From contig JAZKJV010000604.1 of assembly GCA_037367405.1 (NCBI GenBank), forward strand, positions 186,001-250,000: a stretch of 64,000 bases of DNA, given 5' to 3'. Origin of the DNA: Ottelia alismoides (lineage: Eukaryota; Streptophyta; Magnoliopsida; Alismatales; Hydrocharitaceae). Numbering within the stretch: the first letter of the stretch is position 1; every line of letters begins with the position of its first letter. Of this stretch, positions 1 through 10,639 are shown one piece after another. Under the pieces are notes generated by a model. That model worked only from the letters and a program-made list of their open reading frames with translations. It ran no database searches and was not told the origin of the DNA. The translations under genes were made by a program, and so were the position numbers.

Positions 1-141
1 CTATCCGTCGTCGCCTCCCCCATCGGACGAATCCCCCTCCGTCCACGCCTCCTCTACCTAGGTCATTCTCACCCATCATCATGTTGTTCAACAGTGACCT
101 AAGGTGAGCTCTTCATCCATATTAGTAATCCTAGTTTGTGA

Positions 142-2629
142 TTGTATATGATGTGTTTGTCTCTCGATACATATAGGATGTCCATGGATATTTTGTGCTT
201 TTGTCACTTCAGAGGAACGATTATAAATTCCGGGAAGGACACAACTTATAAAGGTGGTCATATGAAACCATTGAAGTTAGTTCTGAACATGAAGTTTGAT
301 ATCCTGTTTGAGAAAATCATATCGTTATTCCGGCTCGAACCTACACAGTATAGTGAATTGAAATTGTTTCATAAAATGGAGGGGAACGGCAATAGTTAAT
401 TGACGAATGTTGAGTACGATAATGACATACAAGATGTTGTTGAGTATGCAGGAATGATGGGTTCATCATACCATCCAATTTTGTATGTAACCCATCAAGA
501 GGAGTCATCACTGAATGTCACCCGAGCCTCTTCACCTTTAACTCGAGCTCATGGTGTTGCTACCTTTGATATGAATGACACAATTACTCGGGAAATTGAT
601 CGGATGAGCACTGATGAAGACTCGGATTTGAATGACATGGAAGATGAAATGGAGAATGATGAGGAATCTGAGGCACATATTGTGTCTGATATACCATTCT
701 ACAATGTCCTCTGTGGTGATGGCTATATAAGAAATGACGAGGATGCCTTCAATGCCAGTGCCAGAGAGGGACATAGTCTTGCAGAAGAGCTGAGGAACGG
801 GATGACCTTTAAGTCGAAGGTTGGCTTGATGTACTCCGTGAAGATGTTTCACATCAAGCGACAATACAATTTTTATGTGCACGAGTCAGATAAATCGGTT
901 TGGGTTGTCTACTGCAGCGAGAAAGAGGGAGGTTGTAACTGGCGTTTGCGAGGTCACAGGAGACCACTAGACGGGTAATTTGTGATTTCTAAGGTGGATG
1001 CACCCTAATCAAGATCATCCTCAACTTGATTGCAATTTCATGGTCCAGAAGTTTCTCAACCAGAAAAAATATATCCATCTGTAAGAGTTACAGTTTTGCA
1101 GGGCATGATTTCTGAAGATTATGGCTACATGGTCAGTCGCAAGGGTCCGGGATGCTAGACGCAAAGGAATAGGGATTGTCTACAGGGACTGGGCCAAGTC
1201 CTACAATGAATTGCCATACTTATTTAAAGTATTTGAAACTTCCATTCCAGATATTGTTACACATTTGGATACAACTACTATCGAGACTGGTGTAGTGTTC
1301 GAGAGGGCCTTCTGGGCTTTTGGACCTTGTATCAATGCCTTCAGACACTGTAAGCATGTAGTTAGTGTTGATGGGACCCACATGTACGGAAGGTACAAGC
1401 AGAAGATTCTTATTGCAAGTGGATGTGATGCTGCCAATCATATTGTTCCCCTAGCTTTTGCATTTGTGAACGAGGAGGATGAACCTAGTTGGGCGTGATT
1501 CTTGGAGAGATTGCGACTTCACGTTTTTAGGGATCGTCCGGGGCCCATATGTCTATTATCTGATCGTGCACCTGGTATTCGTGCAGCCCTACGCAATGAT
1601 GATGTACAATTTCATCCTCCATATGTGTATTAGAGGTTTTGCCTACGTCACGTTGCGAGCAACTTCAACGATGTTCACAAGACAAATGATGATGAAAATG
1701 GTCAAGAGGGTCGGTAGTGTGTACTCTCAATCCAAGTGGCAGATTTACATGGACAAGTTGAAAGAATGGAATGAAGATGCTCCAAAATGGTTTGATGCAC
1801 ACGGTTACCCGAAGGAGCAGTAGATCATAACGTTCGACGGTGGATACCGATTCGGCTATACCACTACTAACTTTCCGAGAGCTATAATGATGTGTTGAAA
1901 GATGCAAGGTGTTTGCCAGTAGCTGTAGTATTGAAAACCTACTACAATTGTATTGGTTACTTTTACGAACGACACACCGAGGCATTGGCTATAATTGCTC
2001 GAGGTGATCGCTTCACAAAATTTGCCACGAATAAGTTGAAAGCATGGGTGGACCATAGCAACAGTCATCGCATTACCCGTATAAGGAGTGCTCCACTCCA
2101 TCTTTACAAGGTCGTCACGGGGCAACGATTAACACAATTTGGTTTGAAAGTAGGGAAGAAGCATACAGTCCTACTTAGTGACCTTTCTTGCACATGTCAA
2201 AAATGGTAGGTACATAGGATTCATTGCTCCCATACGTGTGTTGTCATGTCACATTTGAATGTGGACGTGGAAGAGTACGTAGGTCTATGGTACTTATGGA
2301 GTGTTCAAAAAGAAATTTACGATGGTATTTTCTTCCCAATCGGCGATAAAGATAAGTGGTCAAAATTTCAACATGACATTATAATCCCCAACCCAACTAG
2401 ATTGAGGACAAAGGGTAGACCGAAGTCTAAATGCATCTACAATGAGATGGATATGAGGGAGTCGGTTGTTCCTCGACAATGTGGATCATGTCACTTACAA
2501 GGTCATAATGTCAGAAATCGACGACATTCCATCAATAACACAAATAAGTGTGGTCTATGCAGGGGGGAAGGTCACAATAGGAGGAAGTGTCCAAACCGAA
2601 ATTTACATGCTAGTTTTTGTGAATGTTAA
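142..2629 (+). pseudogene. MULE (Mutator-like) transposase, degenerate
   Basis: Decayed DDE transposase of a MuDR-type DNA transposon; an intact one would cut and paste its element in the nucleus. Seen in order: an N-terminal PB1-like stretch (about 262-390, YKGGHMKPLKLVLNM), an acidic linker, a MuDR-type DNA-binding region (about 800-1000), and the MULE core with VDGTHMYGRYKQK at about 1368-1404, the likely first catalytic Asp. A second Asp lies in a LSDRAPGIRAAL segment near 1540-1580. A broken SWIM-type zinc finger (CTCQKW, then IHCSHTC, about 2190-2245) is followed by a C-terminal zinc knuckle CGLCRGEGHNRRKC (about 2549-2590). In-frame stops (for example 397-399 and 976-978) and several frame changes make it non-functional. 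A PMD pseudogene follows on the same strand after 60 bp. The family call is firm; no terminal inverted repeats were located, so element limits are unknown. Confidence 0.9.
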
Positions 2630-3950
2630 AACTTTTTAACTAGTTTTATACCCTTTTTGTACTTAAATTCCTTTGATATTTTAATGCAGATGGAGCCGGG
2701 CCTAATTGATCGTTCAGTTCTTCGCCAGTAGCGCGAGCACTGTTCACATGTTGTTTGGTTGGGGGATGTAAGTAATGGAAGACTTTTTAATGTACGTTCT
2801 TAACCTTTAGCATACTAATTATTTTCCCATTCTTGCTTTGCAGGTGTCTAGGTGGCTACGTTGTAGGAAACGCGAAGGGCACTACGTCGGTAACAGTTAG
2901 ATGAGAGATTGGTGGAGCATGTATACACCGCGGGCTTTTTTGAGTGCTGCAGCTACAGTTTATTTCCTTGGATTGGCATTTGGTGACTGCATTGGTAGAT
3001 GATGGAGACCGGAGACGCATACATTCCATATACGTCATGGAGAGATGACCATTACTCTCCAAGATGTTGCATTTTTATTTGGTTTGAAGATAGATGGGCA
3101 TGTCGTGATTGCACAGAACACTTCACCAAGTTGAGCGGATCTTTGTGAGAGACTGTTAGACGTGCGACCACATAGGTCGAATATTGATGGTGCTCGACTA
3201 CGGATGACATGACTTCAAGAGCATTTCTCTGAACTCCCTACAGATGCAGACGCATATATGGTTATCAGATACGCGTGATCTTACATTTTGCAGTTGATTG
3301 GAGGGATTATTTTTCCTGACAAGTCAGGAAACGAGATGTCTTTGATTTACTTACCACTTTTGAAAGATTTAGATGCATGTGGAGCTTATAGTTGGGGATC
3401 TGCGTGTTTAGCTTACTTATACATAAACGTATGTGTGGCATCGAGGACAGATGCATTGGAGATTGGTGGCTCGCTTATCCTCCTACAGCTATGGGCCTGG
3501 GAGCGATTTCCTCACATCGCGCCTGTGGTACATAGATATCCGTTGTGGCGCGGTAGTCCACTAGGTTATCGCTAGAGTGCAGAGTTTGACATCACATCCG
3601 AGCCTACCCATGTTGTACGACCTTACAGGGATGCATTTGATCTCCAGACTGCCGATCAGGTAACGAATTAACTAGCATTTACTATCTTATTTACTAGTTT
3701 TGGTGACACTACTTATGTAACAAGTTATATGAGAACCATACACCGCTGAGATCATGAGCTCTCTCCCTCCATATTGCCTAGAAGGCTAGGATCTATACAC
3801 TGCTAGGGTATTACTTATTCATTTCTGCATCGTGGAGTCGTATGTGCCCGACAGAGTCCTACGGCAATTCGATGCGGTCCAAGAGATCCCAAGCCAGTGC
3901 GACTGTTGAGCGCGAAATTCGAGGGATTTTTGAATTTTTTTTCTTTTTTT

Positions 3951-3964
3951 CCGGCAACGGCAAA
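3951..3964 (-). other. Remnant primer-binding site (tRNA-Asp type)
   Basis: On the minus strand TTTGCCGTTGCCGG follows the LTR end GCTCAACA by a few bases. Element B has TGGCGCCGTTGCCGGGG in the same place. The core GCCGTTGCCGG matches the 3' end of plant tRNA-Asp. It shows that internal sequence survives next to this LTR. Confidence 0.65.
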
Positions 3965-6145
3965 ATTTTGTTGAGCAAGGAATTTATTGCCGGTGGTTGG
4001 AAAATTAAATGGTTGAATAGGTCGTTGTTTTTATCCCCAAAACCCGCTTCAACAAAAGATTATTTTTTTTTATATTTTTGCTACTTATTAACCTGTATAG
4101 CAGACAGGGTCGAACTCAGGGAGACTACAATTCCCGAGGGTTATTCAATTAATCGAAAATCAATCAAGAGAAAACAGGAATCTCAAAGGACAACTATCCT
4201 TGGTTTTTGTGATTTTTTATCTTTTTATTTTTTTAAATATTTTTTTATTTCTGATTTTTTTATTTTCTGATTTTCAAATTTTTAGTGATTTTGATTTTGC
4301 ATTTTTTTTAATTTTCAAAAATAATGCGAAGCAATAGGAACAAAGATCAAGAATATACACACACCAACTCTTTTTGCAATTTTCAATTATGCCAAAAATA
4401 ATCAGAAAAATCCAAAGAAAATATTTTTAGGTTTTAAAAGTTTTGAAATGTTTTTGAGAATTTTTGTGGAATTTTCAGATGTTTTTGTATTTTTTCTAAA
4501 AATCAAACAATGAGGAAACAAGAAAATGTGGACAGCATGGAGTAATTTGCAATTTAAAAATCTTTTAAATGCTCAAAACTCTTGGCTACTATTTTTAAGA
4601 TAAACTAGAAACAATTATCTACAAACAGGAACTGAAATCACAATTTTTGGATTTTTGTAGAATTCTTTATGATTTTTAGAAGATTTTTGATATTTTTTAA
4701 TTTTTTTGATTTTTGTAAATAATTAATGCATGAAACTTGGTCTGAAATTAAAAGACAATGAAATAAAACTATTCTAATTTTTTGGAATTTTTGGAGCTAT
4801 TTTCGAATTTTTATGAATTTTTGAATTTCAGGAAGACAAAATAACACTGTTTTTGATTTTTTAATAATACCAAATGAAATCAAAATGCAACGAAACTTTT
4901 ATGCTAGATGGATATGAACATCAGAAGCATAGCACAATTTTTGCAAAATTTTTGGATCACAAATAACATTTATTTCAATGAAAACACAAGGCAAGTTCAA
5001 GTTCTGCAGTTCAGGGACTAAAAAGTAAATATGGAAAAGTTCTGAACTGAAATATAAAGATTCAAAGTTTTTGTCTCGAATATATAATAAAAATAAACAG
5101 AGAGATCAAATATGCTATTTTACCAATATGTCTTGTGCATGGCATGTGTTCTGGAGGCTGACAGGGACTTCTTTGCAATTCTTATGACAATTGGGGCGCA
5201 ACTGTAATTTTAGAGATGTCCGGGGGCTGGTCTGCAAATTTGCCCCCCCCCCTTTTTTATGAATCAAAACCCTAGTTCTTTCGTTCTTTGCAATCTCAAA
5301 GGGGCAGAGGGAAGCATCAAGGGCGCCGCCGCACCTTCTTCTTCTTCAAGAGATGGCGGCGTGCAGACGGTGGACGGCGCTACCGCGCGCGTGGGCGGCG
5401 AGTTGAGGTCGGCGCTGGAGGATGCGGGCGTCGGCGCGGCGTTCGACGACAGCGCTGAGGAACGGGGAGAGGCGGTACGGCCCAGCGGCGGTGGAGGGCA
5501 ACGCTGGCGGCGAAGCGCGGGGCTCGCGCGGAGACGCAGGCCTCGGCGCGGAGTGATGCTTGTCGCGCAGGGGCGCAGGAGGTCGAGCGCGGGGCTGGAA
5601 AGGCCGGAAGGCGGCGGCTTCAGGCGGGAAACGCGGTCGGGGCGGAACCGCGCGCGGGCTGCGCGCGTGACCGCGCGTGGCTGGGCGCGGTGGTGCGCCT
5701 GCGCGTGGGCGGAGACGCCTGGTCTGGAGGTTGGTGAGGCGGCTTCAGGCGCGGCGGCAGGGTACGGCGGCCCTCCTGGCTGTCGTGGAGGCGCGGCCGC
5801 CGCGCGGTTCAGAGGCGGAAGGGGCCGCGCGTGACCGCGTGGCTCGATGGACGGGAAGGGGGGGGGGGGCGATGCCTGCGGTCGTCCCACTTTTTTTTTG
5901 TTTTTTTTGTTTTTTTTATTTTTTTGTAATCTTATGTTGTATGTGTTGTAAACAGAATATAAAGAAAAACTTTTTTTTTGCAAATCCGGAAATAGAAATA
6001 GAAAGGATATTTTTTTTTCTTTTTAATGTTTTCCTGCAAAACAAATGTTAGAAACAAAGCAAACAAATGGTTTTTTTTTTTATTTATTTACAAATCGGAG
6101 AATGAACGGGGATTCGGCGAAAAACGAATGGAATCGAATCCGATT

Positions 6146-6170
6146 CTCCGACCACCGTGCGTGGTCGGAG
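6146..6170. other. 10-bp perfect hairpin inside the reverse LTR
   Basis: CTCCGACCAC and GTGGTCGGAG pair around a 5-nt loop. A second small stem GAATCG/CGATTC lies just to the left (about 6131-6146). Together they form a compact fold in the promoter/leader half of this LTR. Function unknown. Confidence 0.5.
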
Positions 6171-8550
6171 TTGATAGATTATGAGAGATAGAAGTAGAAC
6201 GCGTAGAGATTGAGAAGATGAGATGAAAAATCGTGTTGGTGGCCGATAAAAATCGTGATGAATTTTTTATGATCTAGAAGAACAAAATGACGATAAAAAA
6301 TGCGATAAAATAAAAAGCGATTAAACTAAGATAAAAATACAAAGAAAAATACGGATCTCACCTTAGGAGCGGAAAATGGATCGTGATCGCCTCGACAAGG
6401 CCGACTCGCTGTCACCGGACGGCTCGAAGGCTCGACACCTTTTCTCGACGAAATTGTTTTCTCGGAGATTGGGCTCCTCTCTCTAAAGATTGATCAAGTT
6501 GGAATAAGGGAGAAGGAGCCATATAAATAGAAGAGAGATGAAATTTGAATTTTTGAATTTTTAAATAAAGAGATAATGGAGATGAAAATTAAAATGAATT
6601 TTTGAATTTTTTTTGGTGGAAGGGAGATGAAATTTGAAAATGAAAATAAAAGAGAGATAAAACTAATTACAAAATTATCTAATTTTTTTGAATTTTCGTC
6701 ACTTATTTAATTTGAATTAAAAAATGTTATTTTTTTTATTTTTTTATGAAGGTTAATTAAAAATAGCAACTATATACATATAATACATACATATATAACA
6801 TTATACACAAGGGTAAATGATGAAATTAGCCCATTTTTTTGTTTTTAAAGGATTTTATTTTTTATTTTTATTTTTGTTTTAAAGAATTAGTGAGAATAAT
6901 TTAAAAATATATACAAATACAATATGCACAAAATACATGGGAAAATTGCACAAATCACCCCAGAAAACTGACTTTTCAATCGTAACTCCAAAAATTATGA
7001 AAATACAGCCATTTTAAAGATAATTTAATTTCGAGTTCAATGGAACTGAGATTGATTCAATTTGAGCTCATATGGAGCCGGAATTGGTCTTTCAATTAGT
7101 GCTTAGTGGCTTTTTCCAAGTGTGGCTACTTTTATTCTGTATAAGATTTAATTGTGCAATCAATTTTAGTAATTAGAACACATTTTTATTTACAACTTTG
7201 ATTTTGAATGTTATTTGATTTGAAGTTAATTAAGGTACAAATAAATTAGTGTTAGTGATATACAAAATAAGGGACAACACACAATTTTTTTTTGGATTTT
7301 CTGGTTAAGGACCCTATCTCCCCCTACTTTATTCCTGGTCGATCAGGTCAAGTCTTGACCTTCTCTCGGGGTTCGGGTCAGCCTGTATACAGTCTTCCTT
7401 TTTTTATTTCTTTTCTTTATTTTTCTCTTTTTTTTAAATTCCTTTTCTTTATTTTTCCTTTCTTTCTTTATTTATTTATTTTAGGTTAAAATTAGTCAGA
7501 AATGTACAATATCTACACAGATGCAATTTAGTAAGAATATGGAGTTAGCGTTATATGCAGGTATTTTATAAGGGATTTTAAGCTAAAATAAATGAATAAA
7601 GATGACGAATCGCAGATTCATCAGCGACACATCTACGCATCTTCACAGCATTGATCTCCGAAGGAAGACGTCCGTCGATTGAGTACAGTTCTATGCAAAC
7701 TATGCCCAGATGTGGAACAATCGACGTGAGTATGTGTTGGCTACCACACCAATTACCCATGGAGGTGAAGACGTATCTGGGGATTATATGGCATGGTACA
7801 ACCGCATTACATGGCGATTTATAGGGAGGCATGGATGTGTGCTCAATATGGTGCTATGTTAGCGTAAATTCCGTTGAGAATGTATCATTTTTCTTTATTA
7901 GAGATATTGTCATATTTTTTTCATTTTGCAGGTAACACGATTAGATGAGATTGTTCGTCTTGTGGGACCTAACGAGCATGTAATCCAATTGGTGGCAGAC
8001 ACTCGACGCCTTCTCGATGACTCTATCCAGCGACAATTCATGGATGGAGTCTATGAAGATGAAGAGAATGAGGAGGGAAGACCGACCGAGGGTACATCTT
8101 CACAGAGTTATGGACGTGGTAGAGGACATGGACGTGTACGCAAACCACAAGGAGGATGAGCACATCCCCATGTCAAGGATATATATGCTTCGGGGTGGAA
8201 TATCAAACTCCTAATGTTGAACGCGAGTCAGAGAGAATACGAAAAACTCCACCTGCACCGATGAGAGAAAGGCCACAGAGCGAGCCTGGACCATCGCATC
8301 GCCATACACTATTACCTTTTTTGGACTATGATGTAACGGTTGGCGAAGAATTCTCGCAAATTGAGCACATTGATCGTGACAATCTATTATCTTCGTTCTC
8401 AGTTGAGCCAACTATGACACTTCCTCAACAAGCATCTGCATAGCGTCAATATATTCGAAGGAGGCAACGCATGTGATGTCATATGAGTAGATATTTGGAT
8501 AATTAGTGTTTTTTTGGGATACATATGAGTAGGGATTGTTGTATGGAGCT

Positions 8551-8750
8551 CATGGAAGGCCGTATCCCGGTATATCGGCGATATATCGGTATCGACAGGT
8601 CACCGATATATCGGTATCGATAGGCCATTTTATTCACAATCTCGGTTCGATATCGGCGATATGGGTCGATATATCGTTAATATATCGGCAATATATTGGT
8701 ATCGACATGGTATCGATATATCGATACCGATATCGATATGTCCTTCCATG
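8551..8750. mobile_element. 200-bp fold-back (MITE-like) element of CGATATATCGGTATCG units
   Basis: Ends CATGGAAGGCC and GTCCTTCCATG are inverted repeats (10 of 11 match). They are flanked by ATGGAGCT (8543-8550) and ATGGAGTT (8751-8758), a candidate 8-bp target duplication with one mismatch. The interior is almost wholly short palindromic units such as CGATATATCGG and GGTATCGATATATCGATACC, so the whole can fold back on itself. It has no coding capacity. An 8-bp duplication would suit a hAT-type MITE, but the termini are not typical hAT ends. Confidence 0.55.
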
Positions 8751-8924
8751 ATGGAGTTTATTGTAGTATGGATGTTGTACCTTGTTTATGTAAACCTTGT
8801 AACTTTTAAACTTCGTTATGTTTATTGACTCATAAGCTTTTATGTTGAATTTTTCATTTATCTTTTCTTTTGTAAGCATGAAATTTTTAATGATCCAAAT
8901 GTTGCGTATATAGTCAGATAAACA

Positions 8925-8950
8925 GCAAGCCACAGAAAATTGTGGCTTGC
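8925..8950. other. 10-bp perfect hairpin
   Basis: GCAAGCCACA and TGTGGCTTGC are exact inverted repeats around a 6-nt loop GAAAAT, 24 bp before a tandem repeat built on a similar AAGCC...GGCTT theme. It could be a terminator-like or transposon subterminal structure downstream of the MULE/PMD pair. Confidence 0.5.
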
Positions 8951-8973
8951 TATTTTCTGGTTGTATGTCGGTG

Positions 8974-9104
8974 AAGCCACATATTCAAGAGACGTCTTAT
9001 GTGTGAAGCCGCATTTTCAAGAGGTGTCTTCCTTCTAAGCCGCCTCTTCAGAAGGCGGCTCTCTCAAAGTAAAAGCCGTCTTTTCAAGAGGCGGCTCCCT
9101 CACG
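8974..9104. repeat. Four tandem copies of an approximately 32-bp palindromic unit
   Basis: Units start at 8974, 9006, 9037 and 9073, each with the pattern AAGCC(G/A)C..TTCAAGAGGCGGCT. Each is itself an imperfect palindrome; the third has an 8-bp perfect stem AGCCGCCT/AGGCGGCT. Sequence between units drifts while the palindrome arms are kept. Confidence 0.65.
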
Positions 9105-9616
9105 GTACTTAACAAAAAAAAAGAAGCTTCACCGTATCAAGCGAATATGAATACAAGAAGGCGGTATGTGCAAATTTTTCTCGAAAGAGAGCAAAAATCA
9201 CCACGAATTACTGCAACTTTTAAAACCCACTTAAATAGGTGAACAGCCTGACATTCGGAAGTTAGTGAATTCAAATCAATCTTTCTTGGTAAAAAATTTC
9301 TAACCTTTGTATATCAATCACCAAGAAAATACTTAGAAACGCCTGCCTAATAAGAATTCTCTACGGAAAAACAGTAAATCCATGCCATAAGAACTCTACG
9401 GAAAAGTGATAAAAAACGAGGTGACAACGACCAACAACTTGGCGTCTATTTCACCGTAGCAAACAGAAATGAGAAAAGCACCACCGCGCGGCATAGTCTG
9501 ACAGGCAGTTTCCGAGTATTACGGCATAACCTCTCATGCCCAGTAATTTAGTTTTAAGTTTTTAAGCAAAAAAAATACAATAAGCAACCAAATTGAGACT
9601 ATCGATTATAACAACG
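9105..9616. other. AT-rich stretch without recognised genes
   Basis: Stops in all frames and no domain-like peptide. I looked here on the minus strand for further exons of the gene whose first exon is at 10139-10449 and found none. Confidence 0.5.
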
Positions 9617-9910
9617 ATCCGTAGGCATTCTCACCTATACTATAAATTACCAAGATGGAAAACCCATACGAATTTGGTTCATTCATTCACGACTAAATCA
9701 TTTACTTTCTCTAAAAGAAAAATCCAAAAAAATATCACGAAAATTTCTAAAAGAAAACACAAAAGTCCACCGTGGCATTCCCTCACTTATAAATACCCCA
9801 AAAAATGTCCAAACAAATTGGGTGCTTCTAACTGCAAACCATTTACAATTCACAGAAAGAAAAATCCAGAAAATTCACAAATTTGTCAGAAAGAAGAACG
9901 TCATGGCATG
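9617..9910 (+). repeat. Diverged tandem repeat, about 150 bp unit, each with a TATA-like box
   Basis: Two diverged units share GGCATTC (9624 and 9774), then a TATAAAT box (9641 and 9788), then AAA.CCAWACRAATTKGGT-like sequence, a CATTTAC segment and AGAAAAATCCA. A partial third start (TGGCATG) is at 9904-9910. Spacing is 147-150 bp. No open reading frame is shared. It could be a duplicated promoter fragment or minisatellite. Confidence 0.5.
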
Positions 9911-10138
9911 TTCGTGTGTGTTATATATATCGACAAATAAAATAAGAAAAAACATCAAATAACATATAGGCAAATGCAGTTGGTTTCAGGGGAAAAAGAA
10001 ATGGAACAGCGTTAGTGCCATTTCCGTAAATAAATAAGTTTCTGGGGGCAAGCTCATAGATCTCCATAATCCCGTCGCCATCACCCATTCCGGTACGGAG
10101 CGTCAAAACAGAAATACAAGGGGGTTAAGAGGGCGCAC

Positions 10139-10449
10139 CTGACGTGGAAGTGATCGGCAACGCGGTGGGGCCCGATGTAGAACGCGACGGCGTCGACGAA
10201 GGCGCGGTAGGCGAGGAGATGGAGACCGTCGATCCTCGGCGAGGGGAGACGCGGGCGGGGGAGGCGCTCAACGGCGTCGCCCGCCCTCCTCGCGGCGGGG
10301 AAGGCATATTCGCGCCACGAGGCGGATGGGGATGGGGGAAGGGGGACGAAGCCGAGAGACATCATGAGGGGGGAGAGGTCGTCGTGCGTCATGATGGGGC
10401 GGAAGGTGCGGGTGTCCCACAGCGCGAGCTTCTTCATCAGCTTTTCCAT
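10139..10449 (-). CDS. First coding exon of a conserved plant gene of unknown function (partial)
   Basis: The ATG is at 10449 (minus) and opens MEKLMKKLALWDTRTFRPI, then MTHDDLSPLMMSLGFVPLPP, PRIDGLHLLAYRAFVDAV and AFYIGPHRVADHFHVR. From memory this resembles a small uncharacterised plant protein family with motifs LALWHTRTFRPIMTHDEL, PRIDGLH and LFHVRGMPLH, in which the exon ends just after FHVR. The exon gives 103 codons plus two bases and stops at a good donor, CAG then GTGCGC (GT at 10138-10137). It is GC-rich, unlike its surroundings, as in many monocot first exons. A TATA box and CT-rich 5'UTR lie upstream. The second exon was not found in the 10 kb downstream, where the MULE/PMD complex sits. 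I cannot assign a function. Confidence 0.75.
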
Positions 10450-10472
10450 CGACGGCAGGGGAGGGGAAGATG

Positions 10473-10502
10473 AGGGGAGGGAGGGAGGGAGGGAGGGAGG
10501 GA
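10473..10502 (-). repeat. CCCT microsatellite in the 5'UTR
   Basis: About seven GGGA units on the plus strand, read as CCCTCCCT on the coding strand. They lie 25-55 bp upstream of the ATG of the 10139-10449 exon and downstream of its TATA box. Such CT-rich leaders are common in plant promoters. Confidence 0.7.
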
Positions 10503-10526
10503 GTGCGTGTGCAGATATTATGTATA

Positions 10527-10536
10527 TATTTATATA
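10527..10536 (-). promoter_or_regulatory. TATA box of the minus-strand gene
   Basis: TATATAAATA on the minus strand lies about 80 bp upstream of the ATG at 10449, just before the CT-rich leader. Position and sequence fit a core promoter with transcription starting near 10500. Confidence 0.65.
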
Positions 10537-10639
10537 TGGGGGGTGGGTCTCGCTGGTTGTTAGCTTGCTTGCTTTGGTGGGCGGGTTTTTGGGGAACGGA
10601 GGGGTGGGGCCCCTGTAGTACGATATACGTGGCAATGTG

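Larger units (their letters stand above)
3904..7623 (-). mobile_element. Athila-like LTR remnant with PBS stub, inserted in the PMD gene
   Basis: Flanked by perfect 5-bp duplications GCGAC (3899-3903 and 7624-7628). Read on the minus strand it starts TGATGAATCTGCG at 7623, the start shared by the other Athila-type LTRs here, and ends GCTCAACA. A complete LTR spans 7623 to 3969 (3,655 bp). It is followed by AAATT, a tRNA-Asp-type primer site (3951-3964), a short leader and a second GCTCAACA ending at 3904. It is therefore not a clean solo LTR but one LTR plus a PBS, a leader stub and only the last bases of the other LTR. U5 contains CCCTGAGTTCGACCCTG (minus strand, about 4108-4124), as in the other elements. 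A GC-rich leader-like section lies at 5240-5870. No real gene was found inside. Confidence 0.85.
2690..8159 (+). pseudogene. Plant mobile domain (PMD, MAIN/MAIL1-like) gene, interrupted by an LTR
   Basis: Transposon-type PMD protein. The family includes Arabidopsis MAIN and MAIL1, nuclear proteins linked to silencing, and PMD is often carried by MULEs. ATG at 2690 begins MEPGLIDRSVLRQ, a typical PMD start. Exon 1 ends at 2767 before GTAAGT; a 76-bp intron ends in CAG at 2843 and the frame continues. PMD core motifs are visible: [17 protein letters not shown] (about 3035-3085) and LWAWERFPHIAP (about 3490-3525). A second candidate intron starts at 3659 and a third ends at 7931. The frame enters the reverse-strand LTR at 3904 and resumes after 7628. 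Skipping the insert plus one GCGAC copy keeps the frame and the PMD similarity (YVLATTPITHGGEDV follows). Independent stops, such as TAG in exon 1 and TGA at 7680-7682, show decay beyond the insertion. The C-terminus is acidic, then RG-rich (GRGRGHGRVRKP), ending in TGA at 8157-8159. Confidence 0.85.

Noticed and set aside
5264..5983. 239-codon minus-strand and 191-codon plus-strand frames in the reverse LTR
   Set aside because: Low-complexity Ala/Pro/Arg/Gly translation of GC-rich DNA with homopolymer runs; open on both strands, as expected without stop-prone AT bases.
6508..6518. Plus-strand TATA box TATAAATAG in the reverse LTR
   Set aside because: The word also reads TATTTATA on the minus strand, where the LTR promoter is expected from the A/B layout; direction cannot be decided, so it is not called.
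8974..9104. CRISPR-like look of regularly spaced palindromic repeats
   Set aside because: Plant nuclear context, only four diverged units, no unique spacers of constant length and no cas genes.
10144..10618. Plus-strand frames opposite the host exon
   Set aside because: Shadow of the minus-strand exon and its GGGA repeat; the minus strand has TATA, ATG, donor and conserved motifs.
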